From contig HG000340.1 in NCBI GenBank assembly GCA_000436975.1, positions 26,216 through 90,215 on the forward strand: a DNA stretch of 64,000 nucleotides. Reading direction: 5' to 3'. The notes beneath the pieces are model-generated. The model made no database searches and was not told where the DNA came from. It saw only the letters and a program-made list of their open reading frames with translations. Source of the stretch: Clostridium sp. CAG:1000 (GTDB taxonomy: Bacteria; Bacillota_I; Bacilli_A; RF39; UBA660). Positions 51,890-60,763 of the stretch are shown here, one piece after another; the first letter of the stretch is position 1; each line of letters opens with the position of its first letter. The position numbers and the translations under genes are program-made.

Positions 51890-53593
51890 ATGAATAAAAT
51901 AAATGTAATGAGTGAAAACTTAGCAAATAAGATTGCTGCTGGGGAAGTAGTAGAAAGAATTGCTAATGTAATAAAAGAATTAGTTGAAAATAGTATAGAT
52001 GCTGGAAGTAAAAATATTAAAATTGAACTTACTGGTGCCGGAAGTAAATTAATCAAAATAGTTGATGATGGTTGTGGTATGAGTCGTGAAGATGCTAAAT
52101 TATGTTTTCAAAGGCATGCTACATCTAAAATTAAAAATGAAAATGATTTATATTTCATTAGTTCTCTTGGCTTTAGAGGAGAAGCTTTAGCGGCAATATC
52201 TAGCGTAAGCAAAGTAATACTAGATACATATGATGGAACTGAATCTACATACTTAGTGCTTAAAAATGGTAAGTTTATAGAAGAAAAAACAGGAAGTATG
52301 AGGGTGGGTACTATTATTGAAGTATCTGAGTTATTCTATAATACTCCTGCTAGGCTTAAATTTATGAAAAGTGAATATTCTGAGCTTGCACTTAGTGTTT
52401 CATTTGTTGAAAAGATTGCATTATCACATCCAGATATATCATTTACATTAATCAATGATGAAAAAGAGTTAATACATACTACTGCTAGTAATGATTTATA
52501 TAAAACTATACATGAGATATATGGATACACAACCAGTAAAAATATGATTCAAATCAAGGGTGAAAACTATGATTATGAAGTAAACGGATACATAAGCAAC
52601 TTAAATATAAGTAAATCTAATCGTAATAATATGATAACTCTAGTTAATGGAAGAGTAGTGTCAAATAAAGACATAAACCGTACTATTAAAGATGCATATC
52701 ATACAGTACTTGCAGAAAACAAGTTTCCAATAGTAGTTATCAATATAATAACAGATCCAACTTTAGTAGATGTAAACATTCATCCAACTAAACAAGATAT
52801 TAAATTCTCTAAGTTAGATAGTCTTAATGAACTATTATTTGATTTAATTAAGTCTGCTCTTAATGAAACCGATAATACTTTTAAAGCGTATGAACAAACA
52901 ACTATTTCTAATAATGAAGTAGATGTAAGTGAAAGAAAATATGAAAATATAAGAATGGCATTTAATACAGATGAAGAAACAGTTAAGTATGAAAATGTTA
53001 AAAAAGAAGATAATATGCTTATTAAACCAGTTGGTTTAGCACTTGGAACGTATTTAATTGCACAAGATGAAGATGTTATGTATATGATAGATATTCATGC
53101 TGCAAATGAAAGAATTAACTATGAAAGATATATGGATGCTCTTGCTAAAAGAGATGTATATACAACATCCATGTTATTCCCAATTCAACTTGAATACTCT
53201 AAAAATGAATATATGAATATACTTCATAATATAGATGAAATAAGAAATCTTGGTTTTAAAGTAGAAGAGTTTGGTACTAATACTTTTAGAGTAATTGAAC
53301 ATCCTTCATGGTTAAAAGAAGGCTATGAGGAAGAAAGTATTAGAAGAATATTTGAACTTATTGGTGAGTTTAAAGATACTTTTGATAGAGTTAAATTTAA
53401 TGAAAAAGCAGCTATAAGGCTTGCTTGTAAAATGAGTGTTAAAGCTAATACAAGTATTACACATCTAGAACAAGAAGAACTATTAAATAGATTATTTAAA
53501 TGCAAGTTTCCTTATACATGCCCTCATGGAAGACCAACTATTATTAAATATCCAATATATGAGCTTGAAAAACTATTTAAAAGAGTTAATTAG
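51890..53593 (+). CDS. mutL: DNA mismatch repair protein MutL
   Basis: 567 aa. GHKL ATPase: IAAGEVVERIANVIKELVENSIDAG, DDGCGM, GFRGEALAAISSV. The C-terminal endonuclease motif DIHAANERINYE (DxHA-x2-E-x4-E) and CPHGRP are intact, so this is a nicking-type MutL of bacteria without MutH. It begins immediately after the yqeH stop with no strong ribosome site, so it relies on coupling. MutS is outside the window. Confidence 0.96.
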   Translation: MNKINVMSENLANKIAAGEVVERIANVIKELVENSIDAGSKNIKIELTGAGSKLIKIVDDGCGMSREDAKLCFQRHATSKIKNENDLYFISSLGFRGEALAAISSVSKVILDTYDGTESTYLVLKNGKFIEEKTGSMRVGTIIEVSELFYNTPARLKFMKSEYSELALSVSFVEKIALSHPDISFTLINDEKELIHTTASNDLYKTIHEIYGYTTSKNMIQIKGENYDYEVNGYISNLNISKSNRNNMITLVNGRVVSNKDINRTIKDAYHTVLAENKFPIVVINIITDPTLVDVNIHPTKQDIKFSKLDSLNELLFDLIKSALNETDNTFKAYEQTTISNNEVDVSERKYENIRMAFNTDEETVKYENVKKEDNMLIKPVGLALGTYLIAQDEDVMYMIDIHAANERINYERYMDALAKRDVYTTSMLFPIQLEYSKNEYMNILHNIDEIRNLGFKVEEFGTNTFRVIEHPSWLKEGYEEESIRRIFELIGEFKDTFDRVKFNEKAAIRLACKMSVKANTSITHLEQEELLNRLFKCKFPYTCPHGRPTIIKYPIYELEKLFKRVN

Positions 53594-53602
53594 GAGGAAA
53601 AT

Positions 53603-53764
53603 ATGAGTTTTTTTGAATTTTTTGAAGAAGTAGAAAAAGAGTTTTTTGATTATTTAGAATATTTAGAAGTAAATAATCTATCTTATGATGAAAATGGTAA
53701 TATAGTAGAAAAAGGTTCATCTTTAACATTAAAGCCTGGAAATAACAGTGATAAACATGAGTAA
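53603..53764 (+). CDS. 53-aa acidic protein between mutL and miaA
   Basis: AGGAGG at 53592-53597 and ATG 53603 open a 53-codon frame (MSFFEFFEEVEKEFFDYLEYLE...SLTLKPGNNSDKHE) that ends at TAA 53762-53764. It overlaps the miaA start by eight bases (ATGAGTAA). It is rich in Glu, Phe and Asp, with an amphipathic N-terminal helix. The strong ribosome site and tight overlap argue that it is translated. No family recognised. Confidence 0.65.
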   Translation: MSFFEFFEEVEKEFFDYLEYLEVNNLSYDENGNIVEKGSSLTLKPGNNSDKHE

Positions 53765-54638
53765 GATAATAGTAATAGTAGGTCCAACCGGAGTAGGTAA
53801 AACTGCCTGTTCAATTTATCTTGCTCATAAATATAATGCAGAAGTGATAAATGCTGATTCAACCGGTGTATATAAAGAACCATTAATCGCAACAGCTAAA
53901 GTAACAGAAGAAGAAAAAGATGGAGTTATTCATCATATGCTTGATCTTGTTAGTCTTGATGATGATTTTACTCTTTATGATTACCAAGTAAAGGGAAGAA
54001 AAGTATTAGATGACTTAATTAGTCAAAATAAAAACGTTATTATAGTCGGAGGTAGTGGTCTTTATATAAAAGCATTGCTTTACGATTATAAACTAGATAA
54101 AACTGATAATATAAGAGTAGATTATAGCAAATATACTAATCAAGAATTAAAAAACATGGCAGACAAAATAGATAAAAGTAATAATATTCATGTTAATAAT
54201 AGACAAAGATTAGAAAGATATATTACTTATTATAAACAAACAGGTAAAACTATTAAAAAGACAAATGATATTAATAAAAAACTATATAATTTTGATATTA
54301 TTGGTCTTAAGTCAGATAAAGAAACATTATATAAAAGAATGAATGATAGAGTAGATATTATGTTTAAAAATGGCCTTTTAGATGAGGCAAAAGAATTAAA
54401 AGATAAAAAGAATTTTAATAATATAATTGGTTATAAAGAATTAAATCAATATTTCAACGGTTCAATATCACTTGATGAAGCAATTGATTTAATAAAACAA
54501 AATACTAGAAGATATTCTAAAAGACAATTTACATGGTTTAATAACCAAATGAAAGATATTAAATGGTTTGATGTAAACTATAATGACTTCAATGAAACTA
54601 TTAAAGAAATAGATATTTATTTACAAGAAAAAAGATAA
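53757..54638 (+). CDS. miaA: tRNA dimethylallyltransferase MiaA
   Basis: Adds dimethylallyl to A37 of tRNAs reading UNN codons. P-loop VGPTGVGKT, INADSTGVYK (usual DS-x-Q-x-Y), GGSGLYIKALL, NNRQRLERY and IIGYKELNQYFNG are family landmarks. 293 aa. The frame opens at GTG 53748, but ATG 53757 matches the family start MSKIIVIVGPTG. Linkage to mutL is ancestral. Translation is coupled to the small ORF upstream. Confidence 0.95.
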   Translation: MSKIIVIVGPTGVGKTACSIYLAHKYNAEVINADSTGVYKEPLIATAKVTEEEKDGVIHHMLDLVSLDDDFTLYDYQVKGRKVLDDLISQNKNVIIVGGSGLYIKALLYDYKLDKTDNIRVDYSKYTNQELKNMADKIDKSNNIHVNNRQRLERYITYYKQTGKTIKKTNDINKKLYNFDIIGLKSDKETLYKRMNDRVDIMFKNGLLDEAKELKDKKNFNNIIGYKELNQYFNGSISLDEAIDLIKQNTRRYSKRQFTWFNNQMKDIKWFDVNYNDFNETIKEIDIYLQEKR

Positions 54639-54655
54639 CGATTGTTATCTTTTTT
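54628..54655. terminator. Bidirectional terminator after miaA
   Basis: 12-bp arms AAAAAAGATAAC / GTTATCTTTTTT around GATT. The converging transglutaminase gene ends at the same place. Confidence 0.88.
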
Positions 54656-55574
54656 AGTACAATTCTTTATAAAAAGCAATATTAAAGTCATGATCTTTTT
54701 TATCTTTTTTTAATAGCGTATCTGTATTAATCATAAAGAAGTTAGTATTATTATTTTTATTTATTTCATCATCATCCCATGTAACATCGATATGGTACCA
54801 TGCATTATTATAGTAAATTACATTCCATATATGCTCTTTGCTTGATACTTTAAAGTTAGGTATATTAAGTATGTCCATCGCTATGGCAAAAGCGTCCGTA
54901 TATCCCCCACATATAGCTTTCTTTGCTGTAATCGCACCATAAGCAGTAGTTGAATTTTCATCTTGAGTCTTAGTATAATCATCATCATATGTAATATTAT
55001 TTATCAAATAATGATGGATACTTTTTATATTTTCTTTTGTGATGTTTTTTCTATCTATTTTTAAACTATCAATTAAATTATTAAAATAATTAGTTAAATA
55101 TTCAGTTTGTTCTTTAGTATAAGTTTTATCTATTGAAAGATATATTTCTTTATCACCAGTAACTAATGTATTATATTTTTTATATGAATTAAATGGACTG
55201 ACATAATTATTAATTAATGACACATATTCACTGTCATCAGCAACTGTTCTAACATCATTTGTGCAGTCTTCATATTCACTTCTACAATAGAAAGTAAATT
55301 CATCCCATCCTTCATTTAAAACAGTGTAATAAATGGCTTTAATATCATCTATATTCTTTGGTTCAAAATTATTTGTTTCTTTAAATGATTTATAATTATA
55401 ATTTCTTTTATTTTTAGTTTGTTCTTTTGGAATAACAACTTCATAACCGCTTACTTTGTCTATAAGCCTATTTATCTTATGTATAGTAGTATCATAATTA
55501 GTAATAAATAAATAAAATACAAATAATGTTATTAAAGAAAATAAAATATTTAATAATTTTTTTGTTCTATTCAT
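54654..55574 (-). CDS. Membrane-anchored transglutaminase-like protein
   Basis: 306 aa. An N-terminal TM anchor (LLNILFSLITLFVFYLFI) precedes a helical region and a transglutaminase-core domain. The Cys-His-Asp triad is visible: AICGGYTDAFAIAMDIL, KEHIWNVIYYNNAWYHIDVTWDDD. Such domains act as proteases or cross-linkers outside the cell. GGTGG precedes ATG 55574, preferred over GTG 55586. Its -10 (TATAAT on the minus strand) lies in the T-run of the rpsT terminator, so it may also be expressed by read-through from rpsT. Confidence 0.85.
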   Translation of the reverse strand: MNRTKKLLNILFSLITLFVFYLFITNYDTTIHKINRLIDKVSGYEVVIPKEQTKNKRNYNYKSFKETNNFEPKNIDDIKAIYYTVLNEGWDEFTFYCRSEYEDCTNDVRTVADDSEYVSLINNYVSPFNSYKKYNTLVTGDKEIYLSIDKTYTKEQTEYLTNYFNNLIDSLKIDRKNITKENIKSIHHYLINNITYDDDYTKTQDENSTTAYGAITAKKAICGGYTDAFAIAMDILNIPNFKVSSKEHIWNVIYYNNAWYHIDVTWDDDEINKNNNTNFFMINTDTLLKKDKKDHDFNIAFYKELY

Positions 55575-55596
55575 AATATCCACCATAAAAATTATA

Positions 55597-55622
55597 ACAA
55601 AAAAAGTAGATAATATCTACTT
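55597..55622 (-). terminator. rpsT terminator
   Basis: AAGTAGA / TCTACTT stem (55604-55610, 55616-55622), with a T-run when read on the minus strand. Confidence 0.8.
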
Positions 55623-55872
55623 ATTTTTCATTAACTATTTTATTTAATCTAGATTTATATCTATCTCTAGTATTGCTTTTAATAACTCCTTTTTGAGCAG
55701 CGATATCGATTCTCTTAATTGCTGTAGCTAATAAAGTTGTTGCTTCTTCTTTAGAAGCAGCTTTTTCTACCTTTTTAATAGCTGTTTTCATACTAGACTT
55801 AATATCATTGTTTAGTACTGATTCTTTCTTTGTAATTAATACTCTTTTTTTAGCACTTTTAATATTAGGCAT
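55621..55872 (-). CDS. rpsT: 30S ribosomal protein S20
   Basis: 83 aa, Lys-rich helical bundle protein that binds 16S rRNA early in assembly. PNIKSAKKRV at the N-terminus, S-S-MKTAIKKVEKA and the A-x-KGVIKSNTRDRYKSRL C-terminus are the S20 signature. GGGAGGTGG precedes the ATG. It has its own promoter and terminator. Confidence 0.97.
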   Translation of the reverse strand: MPNIKSAKKRVLITKKESVLNNDIKSSMKTAIKKVEKAASKEEATTLLATAIKRIDIAAQKGVIKSNTRDRYKSRLNKIVNEK

Positions 55873-55899
55873 TATTCCACCTCCCTTAAAACTTATTTA

Positions 55900-55928
55900 A
55901 TCATAGCAAAAAAAAACTTAAAAATCAA
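55900..55928 (-). promoter_or_regulatory. rpsT promoter
   Basis: Minus strand TTGATT (55928-55923), 17-base spacer, TATGAT (55905-55900). Confidence 0.7.
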
Positions 55929-56030
55929 TAATTTTGATAAATAAAATACTTTTTAGACAAATTTTTAATTATTTATTTTATTCTACATTTTTTTTAACTT
56001 TAATATTATATATTAAATATGGTGAAGCAT

Positions 56031-56921
56031 ATGAATAAGTTTAAAACTAAAAATAATAGATTTATAAAACTATTTTATATTTTAATAATACTTTTTATAT
56101 TACTCATTATTTTCTTTAAAAACTTGGATATAAACTATATTTTACTAAAGTCAGTAAAAAGTAAGTTTGATAATAACATAATAAATACAAATAATATCAA
56201 TACTAAACTTGTTTATAACTCTTTGAATAAAATAATTGATTATAAAGATATGGTGAATATACAAAAAAATGAAGTAATAGATACTAATAATAAAACAGAT
56301 AATACTACTATTGAAAAAGATCCAATTGTATACATATATAACTCACATCAAACAGAGAATTATACATTAAGAGTCACTAATGATTATTCAATATCACCAA
56401 CTGTATATCATGCATCATATATATTAAAAGAACATTTGAAAAATAATGGTGTTCCTTCTTTAGTTGAAGATTCTTCAGTAAAAAAATATTTAAGTAAGAA
56501 TAAATTATCTTATTATTACTGCTACGACGCAACTAGAAGTTTTATTAAAGAGCGTAAAAAGAAATATAATTTTAAATATATTATAGACTTACATAGAGAT
56601 TCAGTTGATTATAAAAAAACGACATGTGAAATTAATAATAAAAAATATGCTAAAATTATGTTTGTTGTTTCTATTAAACATAAAAATTATGAGAAAAATT
56701 TATCTTTTGTTCGTGACATATATAAAAGATTAAATAAAGAATACAAAGGTATAACAAGAGGAATATATGAAAGGAAAGATGTAATATTCAATCAAGACTT
56801 ATATGATAATGCTATATTAATAGAAGTCGGAGGAGTTGATAATACAATAGATGAAATAAATAATACATTAGAGGTTTTTGCTAAAGTACTTTCTTCTTAT
56901 ATTAAAGAGAAGGGGGACTAG
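56031..56921 (+). CDS. spoIIP: Stage II sporulation protein P (SpoIIP)
   Basis: Amidase/endopeptidase of the SpoIIDMP engulfment machine, which thins septal peptidoglycan so the mother cell can engulf the forespore. N-terminal TM (about 14-31), an Asn-rich linker, then the SpoIIP domain: YIYNSHQTENY (H106, E109), IIDLHRDS and the C-terminal LIEVGGVDNTIDE, all zinc/catalytic motifs present. GGTGAAG (56021-56027) selects ATG 56031 over 56019. It forms a two-gene operon with the next gene, which starts on the base after its stop. gpr is not beside it, unlike Bacillus. Confidence 0.93.
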   Translation: MNKFKTKNNRFIKLFYILIILFILLIIFFKNLDINYILLKSVKSKFDNNIINTNNINTKLVYNSLNKIIDYKDMVNIQKNEVIDTNNKTDNTTIEKDPIVYIYNSHQTENYTLRVTNDYSISPTVYHASYILKEHLKNNGVPSLVEDSSVKKYLSKNKLSYYYCYDATRSFIKERKKKYNFKYIIDLHRDSVDYKKTTCEINNKKYAKIMFVVSIKHKNYEKNLSFVRDIYKRLNKEYKGITRGIYERKDVIFNQDLYDNAILIEVGGVDNTIDEINNTLEVFAKVLSSYIKEKGD

Positions 56922-57248
56922 ATGAAAAAGAAAAAAAATTATTTTATGACATTTGTCTTATTCATATTTTTAGTATTTTTTGTACTTTATATTTCTAAAG
57001 AAACAGGCTACTACGAATACAAGGCACATTCAAAAGCAGCATTGACTCAAAAACAAATTGAAAAGTTTGAAACTGATTTAAGCAATGGTAAAAATGTAAC
57101 TATAGATGATTATATAGTCAATGATAAAGTAGATTATACATCTAAAGTAGGTGATATTGGATATAAATTTGGTAATTTAGTAGAAGGATTCATGAATGAG
57201 GGGCTTAAAAAAATACTAAAGTTTCTTAGTGCTCTATTTTATGAATAA
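56922..57248 (+). CDS. 108-aa single-TM protein coupled to spoIIP
   Basis: It starts at the base following the spoIIP stop, with GGGGGA in the spoIIP tail as ribosome site. An N-terminal TM helix (FMTFVLFIFLVFFVLYIS, about 8-26) is followed by an extracytoplasmic helical segment (ALTQKQIEKFETDLSNGKNVTIDDYI, VGDIGYKFGNLVEGFMNEGLKKILKFL). Not recognised. Its position makes a role with SpoIIP in engulfment the first hypothesis. Its 3' end overlaps the convergent yigZ by 15 bases. Confidence 0.75.
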   Translation: MKKKKNYFMTFVLFIFLVFFVLYISKETGYYEYKAHSKAALTQKQIEKFETDLSNGKNVTIDDYIVNDKVDYTSKVGDIGYKFGNLVEGFMNEGLKKILKFLSALFYE

Positions 57249-57581
57249 TTCACTTGCTACCTTAGTATACGTACGCGTTAATGGGCCGCTACCAAGAAGA
57301 GTACCGCCAAAATATCTAACAACTACTACTAATGTATTATCAAGGTTTTTTCTATGAATTATATCAATAAGACCTCTAGTTGTGCCACTTGGTTCCTTAT
57401 CAGCATAATTCTTTTCAAGTGATCCTATTTTATATGCATAAACAATATGTCTTGCTTTCTTATGTTCGTTTTTTAAAGCATTAATAATATCATCTACTTC
57501 ATTAGTAGAACTAACTGCATATAAAATACCTATGAATTTTGATTTTTTAATTTCTAAATAACTTTCTTTTAATTTTTTCAT
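57234..57581 (-). CDS. YigZ/IMPACT-family protein (N-terminal domain only)
   Basis: 115 aa. SKFIGILYAVSSTNEVDDIINALKNEHKKARHIVYAYKIG, ADKEPSGTTRGLIDII and VVVVRYFGGTLLGSGPLTRTYTKVA are UPF0029/IMPACT-N signatures. Full YigZ proteins are about 200-210 aa with a C-terminal DUF1949 ferredoxin-like domain; here it is missing and replaced by the overlap with the convergent gene. Single-domain forms exist, so this may be natural. Confidence 0.88.
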   Translation of the reverse strand: MKKLKESYLEIKKSKFIGILYAVSSTNEVDDIINALKNEHKKARHIVYAYKIGSLEKNYADKEPSGTTRGLIDIIHRKNLDNTLVVVVRYFGGTLLGSGPLTRTYTKVASELFIK

Positions 57582-57644
57582 ATTTAAATTATATAATATA
57601 TTTAATATTATTGCTAGTGTGTTATAATTAAAGTGAGGTGTACC

Positions 57645-59414
57645 ATGAGATTTAAAGAAGAACTTAGAGAAGTACCTAAAAAAAGTGGTTGCTATCTTAT
57701 GTATAATAAAGATAATATTGTTATATATGTAGGTAAAGCAAAAATACTTTTTAATAGATTACATAGTTATTTTAATAGAGAACATACTGGTAAGACCAAA
57801 AAAATGGTTAGTGAGATAGATCATTTTGAATATATAGTTACTAATAGTGAAACAGAAGCATTCATACTTGAAATAAATCTTATTAAAAAGTATGATCCTA
57901 AATATAATATATTACTTAGAGATGATAAAAGTTATCCATACATAGAACTTACTGATGAAAAATATCCTAGGCTTAGAGTGAAAAGACAAATAAATATTTC
58001 AAAGAAAAGTTCTCATTTATTTGGACCTTATCCTAATGTATATGCAGCAAGAAGAATGGTTAATTTACTTAATAGATTATATCCTCTTAGAAAATGTGAT
58101 ACCATGCCTAAGAAGGTATGTCTTTATTATCATATTAATGAATGCCTTGGTTATTGTGAACATAAAGATATAAATTGTGATATATACTTAAAAGAAATAC
58201 TTAGTATATTAAACGGAAATAATAAATTATTAATAGATAAAATTAATGAAAAAATAAAAATTAATTCAGATAGTTTAAACTATGAAGTATGTAAAGAACT
58301 AGTAGATGAATTAGGTTATATTAAAACAATATTAAATAGTGAAATTGTTGTAGAACTTGATGATAATCTAAATAGAGATATAGTAAACTATTATTATGAT
58401 AATTCATTTATAAGTATAGTTATATTCTTTATAAGAGGAGGTAAACTAGTAGGAAATCACTATAAAATAATACCTATTATTGATGAGGTTAAAGAAACAC
58501 TTGAATATTATATAGTTAATTTTTATAGTAAAAGAAATATAGTTCCACGTGAATTAATCGTACCAGAATTACTTGATAATGAACTACTTAGTGAAATTAT
58601 TAATACCAAAGTAATTAATGTATTTAGAGGACCTAAAAAGAAATTATTTGACATGGCTTATAATAATGCTAAAACTCAATATGAAAAAGAAATACAATTA
58701 ATATATAATAATGAAAAATTAACAACAGATGCGAATGAGGAATTAAAATCTTTATTAAATATGCCTTCTTTGCATACAATAGAGGCATTTGATAACTCTA
58801 ATCTTTTTGGTACATATACAGTTTCTGGAATGGTTGTATTTAAAGATGGAATGCCATCTAAAAAAGACTATAGGAAGTTCAAATTAACTTTTGATAAAAA
58901 TGATGATGTAGCAGCTATGAAAGAAGTAATATATAGAAGATATTTTAGACTTTTAAATGAACATTTACCTCTACCAGAACTAATAGTAGTAGATGGTGGT
59001 TATAATCAAATAACGGCTACTAAAGAAGTGATTTCTTCTCTATATTTAGATATAAAAGTTATTGGTGTTAAAAAAGATAGTCATCATAGCCCTACCGCTA
59101 TTGTTGATGGTGATAATTTAACTGAAATTGCAATAAATAAAAATTCAAATGTATTTAGATTATTATCAAGAATAGATGAAGAAGTCCATAGATTTACTAT
59201 TAACTATCATAGAGATATAAGAAGTAAGGGAAGCATTTCGAGTCTACTTGATAATATACCTGGTATTGGTAGTAAAAGAAAAAAAGAACTTATTAAAAAA
59301 TATGGTTCTATAAATAAAATAAAGGATGCGAGTGTATATGAACTCTCTAAAATAGTCCCACTAAAAGTAGCAGAAGATTTAAAAACATATTTAAATGAAG
59401 AAAATAAAAAATAA
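57645..59414 (+). CDS. uvrC: Excinuclease ABC subunit C
   Basis: 589 aa. N-terminal GIY-YIG nuclease (SGCYLMYN...IVIYVGKAK) for the 3' incision, a Cys-containing middle region, an RNase H-like C-terminal nuclease for the 5' incision (EAFDNSNLFGTYTVSGMVVFKDG, VVDGGYNQI) and a terminal HhH pair (IPGIGSKRKKELIKKYGSINKI). The AGGTG in GTGAGGTGTACC sets ATG 57645 over GTG 57633. An extended -10 (TGTTATAAT, 57620-57628) lies upstream. Confidence 0.96.
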   Translation: MRFKEELREVPKKSGCYLMYNKDNIVIYVGKAKILFNRLHSYFNREHTGKTKKMVSEIDHFEYIVTNSETEAFILEINLIKKYDPKYNILLRDDKSYPYIELTDEKYPRLRVKRQINISKKSSHLFGPYPNVYAARRMVNLLNRLYPLRKCDTMPKKVCLYYHINECLGYCEHKDINCDIYLKEILSILNGNNKLLIDKINEKIKINSDSLNYEVCKELVDELGYIKTILNSEIVVELDDNLNRDIVNYYYDNSFISIVIFFIRGGKLVGNHYKIIPIIDEVKETLEYYIVNFYSKRNIVPRELIVPELLDNELLSEIINTKVINVFRGPKKKLFDMAYNNAKTQYEKEIQLIYNNEKLTTDANEELKSLLNMPSLHTIEAFDNSNLFGTYTVSGMVVFKDGMPSKKDYRKFKLTFDKNDDVAAMKEVIYRRYFRLLNEHLPLPELIVVDGGYNQITATKEVISSLYLDIKVIGVKKDSHHSPTAIVDGDNLTEIAINKNSNVFRLLSRIDEEVHRFTINYHRDIRSKGSISSLLDNIPGIGSKRKKELIKKYGSINKIKDASVYELSKIVPLKVAEDLKTYLNEENKK

Positions 59415-59452
59415 TTATTATTAAGAATATTTCTTTTAAATAATTATTTTTT
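59406..59452 (+). terminator. AT-only hairpin after uvrC
   Basis: 13-bp perfect arms (59406-59418 and 59440-59452) of A/T only, loop of 21 bases, T6 at the 3' end. A TATAAT for dnaB follows at 59457-59462. Confidence 0.6.
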
Positions 59453-59479
59453 AATGTATAATATTTATGAGGTACGAAC

Positions 59480-60763
59480 ATGAAAAAAGTTTCACTATAT
59501 CCAGCAGATGTATATCAAGTAATAGATAAAAGTTTACTATCAGAAACAGATAAACTTATTTTAAACATGCTTTATATGCCTATAATAGGTAGTATAGCTA
59601 TTGCTTTATATTTAAAAATGCAAAATGAAACTAGAAATACATTTATATCTCCAGAATTAACACATCACCATTTAATGACAAGTATGGGAACAACACTTGA
59701 TAATATAAAAGAAGCAAGATTAAAATTAGAAGGAATAGGACTTTTAAAAACATATTATCATGAAGGAGAAGTGGGTTCTTATGTCTATGAACTTTATAGC
59801 CCTGTCTCAGCTCAAGAGTTCTTCTCACATCCTATATTTAATGTGGTTTTATATAATAATGTAGGTAAAACAGAATATAATCGTTTGCATGATTATTTTA
59901 AATTACCACACATATCATTAAAAGAATATGAAGAGATAACAACTTCATTTGATGAGGTATTCAAAAGTAGAAATTATACTGAGTTTGAACTTGATGGTAA
60001 TGACATATTATCTAAAAATAAACTTATGCTTAAATATGAACTTGATTATGATTTTGATCTTTTAGTTTCTAGTTTACCAAGTGGTATGTTTAATCCAAAG
60101 TGTTTAAATAAAACAATGAAAGAATTAATAACAAACCTTTCATTTCTCTATGAAATAGATCCAGTAACAATGGCGGATATAATAAGAACAACGCTTAATG
60201 AAAAAGGTAATATTAATAAAGAAGAATTGAGACGTAATACAAGAAAATATTATCAATTTAATAATGATAATAGACTTCCTAGTTTATTATTTAAGAGTCA
60301 ACCAGAATATTTAAAGAATGCTAGTGGAGATAATAGTAAAAAAGGTAGAATTATTAAAGTATTTGAAAATCACTCTCCATATGAATTCTTACAAGCTAAA
60401 TATAAAGGAGCTAAGCCTACTGAAAGAGATATGAAAATACTAGAGACACTACTTATTGATTTAAAGCTTAATCCAGCAGTAGTAAATGTTCTTATAGATT
60501 ATGCTCTTAAAACAAATAATAATAAATTAGTAAAAGGATATATTGAAACAATCGCAGGTCAATGGAAAAGAAGTGGTATAGAAACTGCTAGTGAAGCCAT
60601 GGATATTGCTGAGAAAGAACATAAAAAGAAATACAAAAAAGAAAGCATAACTAAAAAGAAAAAAGAAGTTATCCCATCGTGGTTTAATGAGAATATTGAA
60701 TCTCAAAAAGATGATGAAAGTAATATAGAATTTAAGAGTTTTATAGAGGAGTTTAGAAGATGA
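59480..60763 (+). CDS. dnaB: Primosomal replication initiation protein DnaB (DnaD-like, Bacillus type)
   Basis: 427 aa; with DnaD and DnaI it loads the replicative helicase at oriC and at restart sites. An N-terminal winged-helix part (LSETDKLILNMLYMPIIGSIAIALYLKM) and C-terminal DnaD/DnaB helical domains are seen (GNINKEELRRN..., and SPYEFLQAKYKGAKPTERDMKILETLL...VNVLIDYAL..YIETIAGQWKRSGI). It is the helicase loader, not the DnaB helicase of E. coli. GAGGT precedes the ATG. It overlaps dnaI by four bases. Confidence 0.92.
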   Translation: MKKVSLYPADVYQVIDKSLLSETDKLILNMLYMPIIGSIAIALYLKMQNETRNTFISPELTHHHLMTSMGTTLDNIKEARLKLEGIGLLKTYYHEGEVGSYVYELYSPVSAQEFFSHPIFNVVLYNNVGKTEYNRLHDYFKLPHISLKEYEEITTSFDEVFKSRNYTEFELDGNDILSKNKLMLKYELDYDFDLLVSSLPSGMFNPKCLNKTMKELITNLSFLYEIDPVTMADIIRTTLNEKGNINKEELRRNTRKYYQFNNDNRLPSLLFKSQPEYLKNASGDNSKKGRIIKVFENHSPYEFLQAKYKGAKPTERDMKILETLLIDLKLNPAVVNVLIDYALKTNNNKLVKGYIETIAGQWKRSGIETASEAMDIAEKEHKKKYKKESITKKKKEVIPSWFNENIESQKDDESNIEFKSFIEEFRR

